A DNA stretch of 64,000 bases from Argentina anserina (lineage: Eukaryota > Streptophyta > Magnoliopsida > Rosales > Rosaceae), in the NCBI RefSeq assembly GCF_933775445.1, contig NC_065876.1, positions 18,538,001 through 18,602,000 of the forward strand, given 5' to 3'. This document shows positions 12,081 to 23,275 of this stretch, piece after piece (within the stretch, counting starts at the first letter, position 1; every line of letters starts with the position of its first letter). Made by a program: the position numbers and the translations under genes. Below the pieces are notes generated by a model. It was given only the letters and a program-made list of their open reading frames with translations. It was not told the origin of the DNA and ran no database searches.

Positions 12081-12367
12081 ACTAGCGGGGCTAGTCCATT
12101 TCCTGATATTTGCTATATTTATTGTGACTAGCAGGGCTAGTCGGCTTCTAGCCATTCGTAATTATTTATGTAGACTAGTGGGGCTAGTCGGTTCTCTAGA
12201 ATGATTTGATAGTATTATTTGACTAGCGATGCTAGTTTACTTTATAGCCTGAGATATCCCTTTGACTAACGGGGCTAGTCCAGTTTATATGATTGAATTA
12301 TTAGTTTGACTAGCGAGGCTAGTCCAGTTTTATTTTTGAGTTATTAGTTTGACTAGCGGGGCTAGTC
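12081..12367 (+). repeat. Tandem array C: seven perfect or near-perfect 7-bp hairpins at 43-48 bp spacing
   Basis: GACTAGC-GGG-GCTAGTC or a close variant occurs at 12081, 12126, 12173, 12221, 12264, 12308 and 12351. The AT-rich spacers are less conserved than the hairpins. Each hairpin has a 7-bp stem and a 3-base loop. The first copy lacks the leading G. Confidence 0.85.
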
Positions 12368-14369
12368 TATTTTTATATTTGTCGAATAATTATCTGAGAT
12401 GGGAAATCTCCTAAATTGATTAGGTAGTTTCGACATTTTAGTAATTACTTCGGGAATTATATTTTACGTTAATTAATGACTATTGTTGTCGTAAAGTGGG
12501 TGGGACGGTTGTGGTCTAAGAGGAGCTGAAAGCTCCAGGGATCGATCGATGTTTTGTGTTCTAACGTCTCATAGCGTAATGGACGTCTTTATGAATTTTA
12601 TAGGTTGAGAATTTTTATTGTTGATGTTTGAATTTGTTTAAATGTTGTGGATGCCATTTCGATTGGAGGAGCAGATGGTTCCAGGTGTGGGGGTGGTTTT
12701 GTGACTATTAGAAGTGTCGTTTTGTGTAGGTGGGGCACGCTATTTTCAAAGGAGACTATGCCGAAATTTCGGTATGCCTCCTTTGTTAGTGGCGCCCGCA
12801 CAACTCGATATAGATGTAGGCAATTTTACTAAATCTCTTTTGACTGTGGTCCTATTGGTTGAATGTTATACTTCACCAATGGATCAATGTGACACTATCG
12901 ATTATTTGAAATTGAATTATGAGCTGAGAACTCTTAAGAGAAAATGTTTGTATTGGCTCGAAAGGTATTTCGAGTTCTAGCTTGTCTATGGTGTGGGGTA
13001 ATGGAGGTGGTACATATTTCGATACGTATTACCGTATCCGTATTTGGTGATACCTTTTCACTGGATCGTAGGGTGGTGTGACCGCTTATGGATCCAGGTG
13101 TGATTTTAGAGGTTCTGACTCTTATGGACGGGCGTCCTTTTAATTAGGGGTTAAAAGATCTAAAGAAATAGACGATGAGTTAATTCACTTTTGATTATCC
13201 CTCGTGAGACGAGAGGATTAGGATGACTTTCCTTCTGTATGGTCGTTACAGAAGGTTTATGTAAGGAGAACTATTAAAGGATGTTTGACAAGGTTGAAAC
13301 TAAAGGACATGGAATTTAGGGCTTTCAGGGCTCAATATTCAGAAGGCTATTAATGTGGGATGTTCGTAGGTACTACAATAATTGTGGTACTTTGATCCTC
13401 GAGTTCAAAAGACTTGCCCCAAGAGTGGATATGAGCTATATCTCTGCAGTTACGGAGGAACTCAGTTGAGCAAGTGGTGGAAGAGAAAGGATCAAGGATA
13501 TCAAACATCCACATTTGAGTGGAGACCGAGTGTATGTGGAAGCGTTGTCTGCCTTCCAAGAGTAATGAAATGCTGTGGTGAGCATAATTTAGAATTTGGG
13601 GTGTAAATGTTCTCTAAATCGTATTGCAGAACTGGTAGTAAAAGCATAGAATATAGATGCAAGTCGCATTTCTCTGCCTGATACGAGTGAAACTTGTGCA
13701 TACAAGTGTTCGCTCAAGTAGCTATCGTTGTGAGAAACATTTTCTAGAGTTCTGTTGATAACTATAGGTTTTGTCAAACGGTTGGACAAATCTAAGAAAA
13801 TGGCTTTCGCACATTTCCAGTGGCATTGGAAGAGGGGAGTAGTTACATGAGTGGTACTCATTCCGATATATAGAACAATAGTCGTATTCTGAGATGTATG
13901 TTTTTAATGGATAGTGGTGTGGTGGGACCACTTACTGATTCAGTTGTTGACCCGAGGGGTCATGAATGTTGTGACCTGGGAGGTCATGATCCTCATGGAC
14001 TTGTGTCCTTTCCAGTGGGGGCTAATGGATCGTGAGAATTTTACTAGTGGGTTAATTTATAATTTTAGTGATTCCTCGTAGAACGAGGTGCTGAGGGTAA
14101 TTTTCCCTGCTAACTTGTCACTTCGGAAAAGCTCATGAGTGAGTTCGATATTTTCCGACGAGTCCTTATTTAGCTGAATTAGCTTCTTGGCGCTTACGTG
14201 GTGAGGTTTCACGTTTTATCGACAAGTCATCAGGGTTTTCATTATCAGTTGGGTTTAGAAGATCTAATCCCTAAACGACGACCAACTTATAATCTTATTT
14301 ATTTTACCGCCGTATATGTGTGGTTAGTAAGCCACTAAGGAAGAGAGCTACTTGGGAGAATAAGGGTTA

Positions 14370-15756
14370 GATGAAACAACATTTTTATTCCACTTCAAAA
14401 GAGAAGTAGCTAAACTACTAGTCTTATTTAGAAAGTCACCAACATATTTATTCCAAGTCTCATTCACCATTGCAGAATATTGATCATGGTTTATGGGACA
14501 ATGGTCAGACCTCATTCTCGCTAAATGAAGGGGGGATTTTTCCTTGGTCCTCTAAAGCTAGGATGAACTTTAACCAAGATAGGACAATGGTCAGACCTCA
14601 TTCTGGCTAAATGAACAATACAAGCATCAGGAAAGGGAATTCTCCAATCACTATTGCAAAAGCTCTATCCAATCTCTCATTCACATAATTATTCGAGCAA
14701 GTAAAGTCAGCTCCCTGATACCCCATATCAACCAGACCGTTCCTACACACCCAATCAAGCATACCACCAAATCTGAAGTGCTTAGAACCACCAATTTTAT
14801 CAGCATAGGAAATCAACTAATTAAAATTAGCCATAATCAACCAAGGCAGATCACATCATGAGAAAGAGAGACAAGATAAGCCCAAAGCTGACTTCTAGAA
14901 GTATTACAAGGACTAGCATACACTCTAGTGAGAAGCCAATGAGGAGAACCATTCTAGGAAACTTTGATAGAAATAGATTGAAAGTTGGAATCAACAAAAT
15001 CTACAGAGACCATGTGTTTATTCAAAAGCAGCCAAATATCTCTAGAAAACCCACGCACTTCTCTAATTTCAAAATCAGTAAATCCAAGAGACAAAGAAGA
15101 CTTTTTGGCATTGTTGGATTGAACTCTAGGTTCACAAATTATTCAAAATATCAACAGAATTCATTTTAACCAGGTTTTCAATAGCAGACCTAAATTTGTC
15201 AGTCCCTGCACCTCTAGCAATCTAAAATAGAACGTGATCCATTAAAAACAACTAGGGAGGTAGGAACACTTCCTCAATCAATCATTAGCCATCTCCTCAA
15301 ATGAGGAAGAGAGGTTAACATCAGTGGTCAAATTGCTATTAGCAGCAAAGATGTTTTCAACAAAACAATCAGAAGCATGTTCATTAGAAACCTGATCACC
15401 ACTCTCCATCAATGGCCCAGGAGGGCAGTGATCCAATATGCCAGAAATTCCACCACTAGAACCATCATCTACATTTTCAAACGAGAGCTTCTTGGCAAAA
15501 GCAGGTTCTTGAGTAGTAGTAGAAGTATCTGATACCTTTTAATTTTCGTTGGTACTGTAGATCAGTGAATTTAGATGAGCTTCCAGCATTAACGTTAGAT
15601 AAATCTTTTAAAGGAAATCTGGAAGCAAATTTAGCACCTGCAGAAGCTGAGGAACCAGCACCATTGTCACTCTTTGAAATTCTAGCAGTCAAGGCTTGGA
15701 ATTAAAACCATTTGTCTTTGTCACTTTTTTTCTTCTTGTCTTGAAAAATTGTCTAG
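14370..15756 (-). pseudogene. LINE ORF1 end and APE-type endonuclease region, decayed
   Basis: Read on the minus strand, the order is a Ser/Gly-rich ORF1-like segment (about 15756-15477), a linker, and then an endonuclease region. The latter has VYASP, a block reading FGGMLDWVCRNGLVDMGYQG followed by FTCSNN and ERLDRAFA, and a downstream WNKNVVSSN segment. This is the plant LINE endonuclease layout (usual form GLRDLGFxGxxFTWxN...ERLDRAxxN). Several frameshifts and stops inactivate it. Inside it, about 84 bp apart, the motif AATGGTCAGACCTCATTCT occurs twice (14501 and 14585), a small local duplication. The LINE is cut at about 14.3 kb by the LARD-like element and at about 15.76 kb abuts a Copia element. 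Confidence 0.75.
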
Positions 15757-15981
15757 AGCTTCACAATTGGGCTGAAATTGATGTAAAACGTCCTTGCATG
15801 ATCAAGAATCACGAGGATATTGTTTGGTACCAAAAGGAGAAGGAGCTTGAACGAGTTCACCATTTCCTGAAAGGTTTTGATGCGAAGCATAACAGTGCGA
15901 AAGGCGAATTGCTCCGAAAGACCGAACCTCCTAGTCTCCTCACCGCTTTCACATATATTCGTAAGGATGAATCGCAACAAT
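15757..15981 (+). pseudogene. Copia gag, C-terminal part
   Basis: It encodes KELERVHHFLKGFDAKHNSA...LRKTEPPSLLTAFTYIRKDE, matching the copia gag segment with the pattern RVxxFLxGLD...PSLxxxxxxxxxEE. The N-terminal half and a zinc knuckle are not found. Confidence 0.7.
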
Positions 15982-16109
15982 AGAGTCTTCTTCCCACACC
16001 CGTCGCAGTTTCCAGCCTTACTATTCATGCTCGATCCCCAGCACCACCTCTTCTGCAAGCTACTTCAGCTCCTCTTCATCAGCAAGGACCACCACCAGGC
16101 TTCGGGAAT

Positions 16110-16967
16110 TTGCCCCGCCCTCCTTACTCTTATTATCATGATACTAACCATGCTCGTCCGACTTGTTGGAAATTGTATCCACACCTTAGGCCCAAGAGGC
16201 CTAATTATCGTCCCAAAGCGAAAGAAGCTATTGAGTTAGTCCGGGAACTTGATATCTATGGTGTGGTTGGGCATGATCATCATACAGCGGGAAACGCTCT
16301 ACCTACCGCATCCATAGCTCGTCGTGGTAAAATTGGTATGGCTTTGAATATTTCTAACTTTGTTGGTTTTGATACATGGATTATTGATTTTGGTGCATCT
16401 GATCATATGACTTATGACAAATCTTATTTTACCGTATTGTCTCCTCCACCTGTACCCTATGTTACTAATGCTAATGGTGAGGCATTTCCCGTCTTAGGAA
16501 AATGGTCAGTTCATATTACTCCCATCATATAGCTTCACAATGTGCTATATGTATCCGTTTTATCTCATCATTTGCTCTCTGTTCCCCAATTAAACACTGA
16601 CGCTAAGTGCTCTGTGACATTTTTTCCTATGTATGTGATATTTCAGGATCTTCTCACCGGGGAGTTGGTTGTTCGGGGGTATCTGAGGGACCAGTTGTTT
16701 CATTTGGATCAGACGTATGCCGGGGCAAAACCAGGAGCACAATCTCGGACCGCTTTAATCTCCACTTCTGACAAGCTAAGTGAAGTTTGGTTATGGCATC
16801 GTCGCTTAGGGCATCCATCTTTTCGTGTTATGAAACAATATATGCCTACTTTGTTTATTCGTGTCGATGAGTCCCTTTTACGTTGTGAGACGTGTGTTTT
16901 GGGAAAAAGTCATAGATCTACTTTTCCCCTAGTACTTCTCCCAAACGTATTCTTCCTTTTGAATTAA
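16110..16967 (+). pseudogene. Copia protease and pre-integrase region
   Basis: The active-site segment reads WIIDFGASDHMT, where DSGAS or DTGAS is usual. The catalytic Asp is kept, the next residue is Phe. A stop near 16532 separates it from the pre-integrase part, with LYVSVLSHHLLSVPQL and the VWLWHRRLGHPS zinc-binding HHCC segment (His-His seen; RCETCVLGK supplies the cysteines). Confidence 0.85.
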
Positions 16968-17014
16968 TTCATTATGATGTTTGAGGACCCTCCAAAGCTC
17001 CTACTGTATCTGGG

Positions 17015-17640
17015 ATGCGGTATTATGTTTTATTTATTGATGATTGCACTCGTCTTTCATGGATTGTTCTTCTCAAAACTAAAGATGAGGTTTTTTCAGC
17101 TTTTCAAGCCTTTCATTCCACTGTTAAAACACAATACAATGCCACTATTAGGGTTCTTCGTTCTGATAACGGGGGGGGGGGGGGGGGGGAGGAATATGTG
17201 AATCGTGTCTTTCAGGAGTTCTTTCACACACACGGGATTGTTCATCAAACAACGTGTCCTTACACACCTGAGCAAAATGGGGTTTCTGAAAGGAAAAATC
17301 GTTATGTACTTGATATGGCTCGGTGTATTCTTTTTAGTGCATATATGCCTACATATCTTTGGGGTGATGCTGTCATCACTTCCGCCACCTCATTAATCGT
17401 CTTCCCTCTCGTGTCCTTTACGGGAAGGTTCCATATGAGGTGCTTGCTTCTCATGTCTCATTACCCTCTTTTCATAATCTTCCTGCCCGTGTTTTCGGTT
17501 GTGTTGCTTTTGTCCATCTTCCACATCATCAGCGGTCTAAGTTAGATGCCTGGGCAGTTAAATGTGTGTTTGTTGGGTATGAAGGCCATCAGAAAGGATA
17601 TCGATGCTATCATCCCCTACCAGGAAGTACTATGTCACTA
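17015..17640 (+). pseudogene. Copia integrase core with a 19-G insertion
   Basis: The core shows FIDDCTRLSW, RSDNGG, GIVHQTTCPYTPEQNGVSERK and LWGDAV, so the DDE residues are recognisable. At 17171-17189 the usual two Gly codons before EY are replaced by 19 G, coding six Gly, in frame. A frameshift near 17390 moves the rest (FGCVAFVHLP...KCVFVGY) to another frame. Confidence 0.88.
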
Positions 17641-18109
17641 TGGATGTTACTTTCTTTGAAGATATGAGCTATTTTACCTCTTCTGATACTGCTCTTCAGG
17701 GGGAGAATTCTTTTTTTTGAAGAGTTGTATCATGAAGAGGGGGAGCCTAGTGAGCCAGTGACAGGTTCTGTTGAGATTACCAATGTGTCAGCCCCACAGG
17801 AACTACCGGATCATTCTGGTGTAGTGACTCCAGAAGATGACAACACAACTACCCCTCATGTCTCCCGTATTACCCCTGACCAATGCTCTCCTGGTACAGA
17901 ACCTCACTCATCTGTGGTTAGTCATTCTATTGGGGCTAATACTAGTGAGGATAATAGTAGACGATATGTATTGCCAAATAGGTCTACTCGAACCTACCCT
18001 TCAGGCTAAAGCTAAGTATCCTGTAGCAAATTTTATGTCTACCAAAAGATTGTCTAAGTCATATGAATTATTTGTGAATCAAATATCTACTTTATCAGTA
18101 CCTAACAAA

Positions 18110-18915
18110 GTGCAGGATGCATTGAGAGATCCAAAATGGAGAAAAGCAATGGAAGAAGAGATGGAAGCATTGCAAAAGAACAATACTTGAGACCTTGTAT
18201 CTACACCACATGACAAGAAGACTGTGGGATGTCGCTGGGTGTTTACAGTAAAACATAATCCAGATGGGACAGTGAGCCGATATAAAGCACGCCTAGTAGC
18301 AAAGGGATTCACTCAGACATATGGCATAGACTATGATGAGACATTCGCACCTGTTGCAAAAATAAACACTATTCGGGTATTACTCTCTTTTGCTGCTAGC
18401 TTAAACTGGCCACTTAGACAGTTTGATGTTAAGAATGCATTCCTTCATGGAGAACTTACAGAGGAAGTGTACATGGATCTTCCGCCCGGATATATGACCG
18501 CTTCTCCGAGTGATTTTGTATGCAGATTGAGAAAATCTTTGTATGGTCTTAAACAATCACCTCGTGCTTGGTTAGGAACATTCTCACAATTTATGAGGAA
18601 AATTGGCTACAGACAGAGTAATTCAGACCACACATTATTTCTCAAACATCAACCCTAATTAGGTAACAACCCTAATTATATATGTTGATGATATGGTAGT
18701 TATTGGGAATGATACTGTTGAGGTGGATAGATTACAAAAACAGCTAGCCACAAAGTTTGAGATGAAGGACTTAGGTACACTCAAGTACTTCTTGGGCATT
18801 GAGGTAGCCCGGGGAAATGATGGTATCTATCTGTGTCAGAGGAAGTACATCCTTGATCTACTAACAGAAACATGTATGTTGTATTGCAGTCCCATTGATA
18901 CTCCTATTGAGTAGA
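18110..18915 (+). pseudogene. Copia reverse transcriptase
   Basis: It carries GCRWVFTVKHNPDGT, RYKARLVAKGFTQ, the ETFAPVAK block, [25 protein letters not shown] and the catalytic YVDDM. Stops at about 18189, 18658 and 18914 break the frame. The YVDD aspartates are intact. Confidence 0.92.
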
Positions 18916-18944
18916 ACCATCGGTTAGAAGAGTATCCAGATCAA

Positions 18945-19639
18945 GTGCCGACTGACAAAACTCGTTACCAGAGGCTAGTTGGAAGTCTGATTTATTTATC
19001 ACATACTAGACCAGACGTTGCATATGCAGTAAGTGTAGTGAGTCAGTTCATGCATAATCCCAGTGAGGACCACATGGATGCTGTTGTAAGAATTTTGAGG
19101 TACTTGAAGTCAGCTCCAGGAAGAGGAGTAATGTTTTCTAATCACAAAAACATTTTTGAAGTTTGTGGCTTCACAGATGTAGACTGGGCTGGAAATATTA
19201 CAGATCGGAGATCCACATCAGGGTATTTTACATTTGTTGGGGGTAATCTTGTTACATGGAAGAGTAAGAAACAAAAGGTGGTAGCTGATCTAGTGCTGAA
19301 GCAGAGTACATAGGTATGGCTCAAGGAGTATGCGAATTGTTATGGCTTAGAAACTTGCTACAAGATTTGGGTATTAAACCTAAATGTGCTATGCAGCTGT
19401 ACTGTGACAACAAGGCAGCTATTGATATTTCACAGAATCCTGTACAACATGATCATACAAAACATGTGGAGGTTGATCGTCACTTTATAAAGGAGAAGCT
19501 AGACGCGAAGATCATCAGTTTTCCTTTTGTTCCCACAGAAGAGCAACTTGCCGATATGCTCACAAAAGGAGTATCTAAGAAAGCTTTTTATGACTCACTT
19601 AGCAAGTTGGGCATGGTTGATATGTATGCGCCAACTTGA
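18945..19639 (+). pseudogene. Copia RNase H
   Basis: It reads RYQRLVGSLIYLSHTRPDVA, GFTDVDWAGN...RRSTSGYFTF and, after a frameshift at about 19310, GVCELLWLRNLL, YCDNKAAIDIS, HTKHVEVDRHFIKEKL and DMLTKGV. This is the full copia RNase H, including the DxDWAG and CDNxAA acidic positions. Confidence 0.92.
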
Positions 19640-19646
19640 GAGGAAG

Positions 19647-19802
19647 TGTGAGTGGAGAGTAGTAGGTGAACATAGAAATAGTGGAGGAAATCACGGGTAG
19701 TGGAATATGTAGTGGAGAATGTAGTGGAGAACACTTTATATGTGTATATATAGATGATTATTTTGTAATAAGATCAATAAGCAAGATTAATTTCCTCTTC
19801 CA
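19647..19802 (+). repeat. Probable 3' LTR of the first Copia element
   Basis: It starts TGTGAGTGG directly after the purine tract and ends CA before AAATAAATG. A TATATATAG box (about 19745) and an AATAAGAT-like signal near 19770 fit a short LTR. Without the 5' LTR the ends cannot be confirmed. Confidence 0.5.
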
Positions 19803-19929
19803 CAAAATAAATGTACCCTGACATGTCTAGAAACCACAACGTCTTGGTACATGCCTTTAGCTGTGAGAAAAAACAATGGTACTATTACACTAAAAATAAA
19901 TTGAACAGGTAAAAGAAATGCTATTTGAA

Positions 19930-20180
19930 CATTGAAAAATGCTACTGGAAGATCTTGGCTAAGACCAGCACCACTCATGCTCGTGGAATTTGCATTTTCA
20001 CTGATCCTCCAGTTATTGTATCTGAAACTCTGCTAGATGATATTATAGGTGTCTCTAGAGCTAGGTACTTTAATACCAGCTCTGCTGGTTAGGTTGTGTT
20101 CTTAAGATTGATTTCAAGCCCAAGATTAGGTTCTTAATATTGTTTAATCTAAAAAAAAACTACAAAAAGAAAAAAAAACA
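19930..20180 (+). other. Coding-like fragment ending in an A-rich tract, unidentified
   Basis: One frame is open for about 50 codons (ARGICIFTDPPVIVSETLLDD, IIGVSRARYFNT), then a stop, then after about 60 bases an A-rich tail (20149-20182). That layout would suit the 3' end of a LINE or a retrocopy. I do not recognise the protein. Confidence 0.3.
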
Positions 20181-21170
20181 CAACCCTCAGAAATATTCTT
20201 GGGTCAGTTTTGGCAATACATCTCAGCTCAGTTACTTGACACAGATTGTGAGCTCATTCTCTAAGTGTGTAAGTTTATACAGACATTACTTTTGATCATA
20301 AATTAGAGGCCTCCTCATACTTTTTCCCCTACTCATTATTTGAAATTGCTGGTTGGGGCTAGTAGTGCACACCCTCCTGATAACTAAAAACTGACTCATA
20401 TGCTACACTTCAATAACGGGGGTATGTGAGGGCAACGAAAAAAATTAGGTAAATCTATGTACTTGATAAGCGAGAGTCTAATTATCGTACCTGTCAATAA
20501 ACAATTTGATTAAGGTCACTTAGTGAAGGAGTTTTCTACATTAATCGTGCCTGTATCATGACAAATCACAGAAGAGATCAGAAAGCACACATCAATATAG
20601 CAATTTTTACATAATTATGAGATTAATCGAAGAAACAAAAGGAAGCTAAATTATCCAAACGAGTCGCTGGCCTCTTCCCCGGAGGATGGCCTCTTCCCCG
20701 GAGGATATTGAAACTTCCTATGAACCGAAAGAGGAAATTCCAAGCTTGAATCTTTACTTCTCCTCTATGCTACCTGTACAATCCAAAAATAAATAAATAA
20801 ATAAAAGGAATTAGAATCCTTATCTGGAACAATATGGACCAAGAAAGGTCAAAGGGGGGAGGGGATTCATCATGAAAAACATGAAGAGCAGCTCCTAGAA
20901 ATTTCAGAAATACATGTTACAATTTCAATGCAATCGGAGAAATAAATAAACTATCTCTCAATCATATTGCATTAAATAAAACTAATCTGGAAACAATGAT
21001 TATCGCCCTCCTTTGTATTATGACTATAATCTTTGCTCTTAATACTTGCTCTCAATATAGAAATTTTAGCTAGTGAACAACGTTTGTAGTCCCACCCAAA
21101 TTTTAAAAGCTTTGTAATTTTGTTTAGATATTTGATCACATGTCATTCACCATTTGTCCATTAAAATTTA
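20181..21170. other. Intergenic stretch with a 21-bp tandem duplication
   Basis: No gene recognised. At about 20669-20709 the module GGCCTCTTCCCCGGAGGAT is present twice in tandem. The rest is AT-rich. Confidence 0.5.
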
Positions 21171-21438
21171 TGTAAAAGAGAAGAAGAGAATTGGCTGAAG
21201 TGCACTTCATTGATATTGTACTATGAGCTTTATACAAAAGTGAGAACGTTCAGATCCTACAAGTCAGAATCTGTTTATAATAGTAATACACATAAGGAAT
21301 CTTTACAACTCATACACAACCTATTACTACACATAAGGAAACTTTACAACTCATACACAACCTATTACTACACATAAGGAAACTTTACAACTCATACACA
21401 ACCTATTACAATCAATATGACAGATTTGTTTCTCAACA
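21171..21438 (-). repeat. 3' LTR of the inverted-interior Copia element (268 bp)
   Basis: On the minus strand it starts TGTTGAGAAACA and ends TTTACA. It contains three tandem copies of a roughly 42-bp module (TACACATAAGGAA and flanks, plus strand). The other LTR has one copy fewer, which explains the length difference. A purine tract CTTGAGGGGGAG (minus strand) directly precedes it. Confidence 0.9.
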
Positions 21439-21448
21439 CTCCCCCTCA

Positions 21449-21908
21449 AGTTGGAAAGTGAATGTCTTGCACTCCTAACTTGCGAATCATAGGAATAAAA
21501 ATGTATTTCTCCAATGGTTTAGTGAGAGCATCAGCTAGTTGATAGGAAGAACTTACACAGAATCATCTAAGATTTTGTCTCGGATATAATGGCAGTCCAT
21601 CTCGATGTGCCTTGTTCACTCATGAAAAACAGGATTGGCTACAATGTGGAGTGCAACCTTGTTGTGTCACAGAATAACAAAGCTGGCTCATGAAGCAACA
21701 TGCCCAAATCCTTAAGTAAGCAACGTAACCAAGTCAACTTACAACATGTGTCTATCATAGCTCGATATTCAGCCTCTGCTGAAGATAAAAACACTGTCTT
21801 TTGGCGCTTAGACTTCCAAGAGACCAAGGAAGATCCAAGAAAGACAAAGTATCCGGTTGAAGATCTTCTTGTGACCGGACATCTTGTCCAATCGGAATCA
21901 CAATAGGC
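21449..21908 (-). pseudogene. Copia RNase H, minus-strand copy next to the 3' LTR
   Basis: It reads AYCDSDWTRCPVTRRSSTGY, LSSAEAEYRAM, WLRCLLKDLGMLLHEPALLF, then after a frameshift HIEMDCHYIRDKILDDSV and the C-terminal LGVQDIHFPT before the polypurine tract. This is the normal 3' end of a copia element. Confidence 0.88.
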
Positions 21909-23275
21909 TCTTCCCTTATGCAGCCACAGACCCTTTGGGCCAACAACCCGGCCCAATTTATGCTCCAATACATGAACCCGACCCAATCTTTCTTTCATCT
22001 GATATCGATGGCTTCACTTTTGATATGGCCACCTCACCACCTCACTCTCCTCCCTGTCCATCCACAACAGCTCCGCCCTCTCCCTCACCTTCTCTGCCAC
22101 CACCCTTGTTCTTCAAATACTCCCGCCGTCCACCACCACCCTCTGCCCAGCCTCCGCCAGCCGGGAGATTGGAGACGATCCTCTCTCCTCTCCGCTTGAT
22201 CCGCCGACATCAGTCGCCCCACCCACCACGGAACCCATTCCCCTCCGTCGCTCCAGCCGCCAGTCACACTCACCAGACCGCCTCACTTACAATATTTGCC
22301 CCCTTCACTCAGATCCATTGTCCTTCTTGTTGGTTGGTCCGACTAAAGGAACTCGTTACCCGTTGGCTAACTATCTCTATTACCATCGGTGTGTGCCCTA
22401 TCATCAGGCTTTCTTGGCTTAGATCAGTCATGTCATTGAGCCACGCACCTATTCTGAGGCAGTTGTTCATCCGGAATGGCAGCAAGCCATGTTTTCTGAA
22501 TTGCAAACCCTCGAGGCTAATGGCACATGGACTCTTACCACACTTCCAGCTGGCAAAATTCCCACTGGTTGTCTTTGGGTATATAAGATCAAGCACAAAG
22601 TAGACGACTATGTTGAACGTTAAAAAGCCCAGTTGGTTGCCAAGGATTTCACTCAGATATAAGGTGTGGATTATCAAGAGACTTTTTCCCCTACTTCTAA
22701 AATTACTAATGTTCGTTGTCTCATAGCTTTAGCAGCTGCTCGTCGTTGGAAATTACACCAACTGGATGTGAATAATGCTTTCCTTCATGGTGAATTATCA
22801 AAGGAAATATATATGTCTCCTCTGCGAAGTCTTCGGCGATAGGGGGAGGATAATCTGGTATGTCGATTGGACAAGTCCATGTATGGTTTGAAACAGACTT
22901 CAAGGTAGTGGTTTGAGAAATTTTCTGATGTAGTAAAGTTAGCCGGGTATGTTCAATCTAAAGCTGATTATTCATTGTTCACTAAGAACAAATGAAATTT
23001 ATTTATTGCACTTTTGATTTACGTTGATGATATATTGATTACTGGGAATGACTTAGAGACAATTAATGCATTTAAGACTTTCTTGCATAGTCAATTTCAT
23101 CTCAAAGATTTTGGAGACTTAAAGTATTTTATCGGCATTGAGGTTTCAACTTCGAAACGTGGTATCTATATCAATCAACGTAAATATGCCTTCGAGATTA
23201 TTGAAGATGCAAGATTATTACGGGCTGCTCAAAGATATTCCCATGGAAAAATGCTTGAAATTGTCATAGCATAGT
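21909..23275 (+). pseudogene. Copia linker and reverse transcriptase, plus strand (inverted)
   Basis: A Pro-rich linker (about 21909-22250) leads to RYPLANYLYYHRCVPYHQAF, then [61 protein letters not shown] and FHLKDFGDLKYFIGIEVSTS. In-frame stops interrupt it at several places. Its orientation is opposite to the LTRs of the same element. Confidence 0.9.

Larger units (their letters stand above)
9016..14290 (+). mobile_element. Non-autonomous LTR retrotransposon (LARD-like, probably gypsy), partial
   Basis: An LTR with a TATA box (9756-9763) ends CA at 10812 and is followed by a primer-binding site (10815-10826) matching initiator Met-tRNA. About 3.5 kb of internal sequence follows, with no gag or pol reading frame. 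Instead it has three arrays of short tandem repeats (11.45-12.37 kb) and a pair of diverged copies of a roughly 300-bp module (about 13.05-13.27 and 13.9-14.15 kb). No second LTR was found, so the 3' end is missing or too diverged to see. It separates two halves of a minus-strand LINE. The exact left end (a TGTTACGG at 9210 is one candidate) and right end are uncertain. Several ORFs in it (9958-10227, 10061-10387, 13.3-13.9 kb) look like chance. Confidence 0.6.
15757..19802 (+). mobile_element. Ty1-copia retrotransposon, 5'-truncated and inactive
   Basis: The order gag, protease, integrase, reverse transcriptase, RNase H is the copia order. The 5' LTR, PBS and start of gag are missing: similarity begins at about 15757, directly against LINE sequence. 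At the 3' end a degenerate purine tract (GAGAGGAAG, 19638-19646) precedes a probable LTR at 19647-19802. Stops and frameshifts occur in every domain. Confidence 0.9.

Noticed and set aside
11673..12367. Regularly spaced repeats resembling a CRISPR array
   Set aside because: The repeats are imperfect, the spacers are related to one another, no cas genes are present, and the context is a plant LTR element.
21884..22603. 239-codon Pro-rich ORF
   Set aside because: Its start lies in the inverted RNase H and the rest is Copia linker and RT in the wrong frame; not a separate gene.
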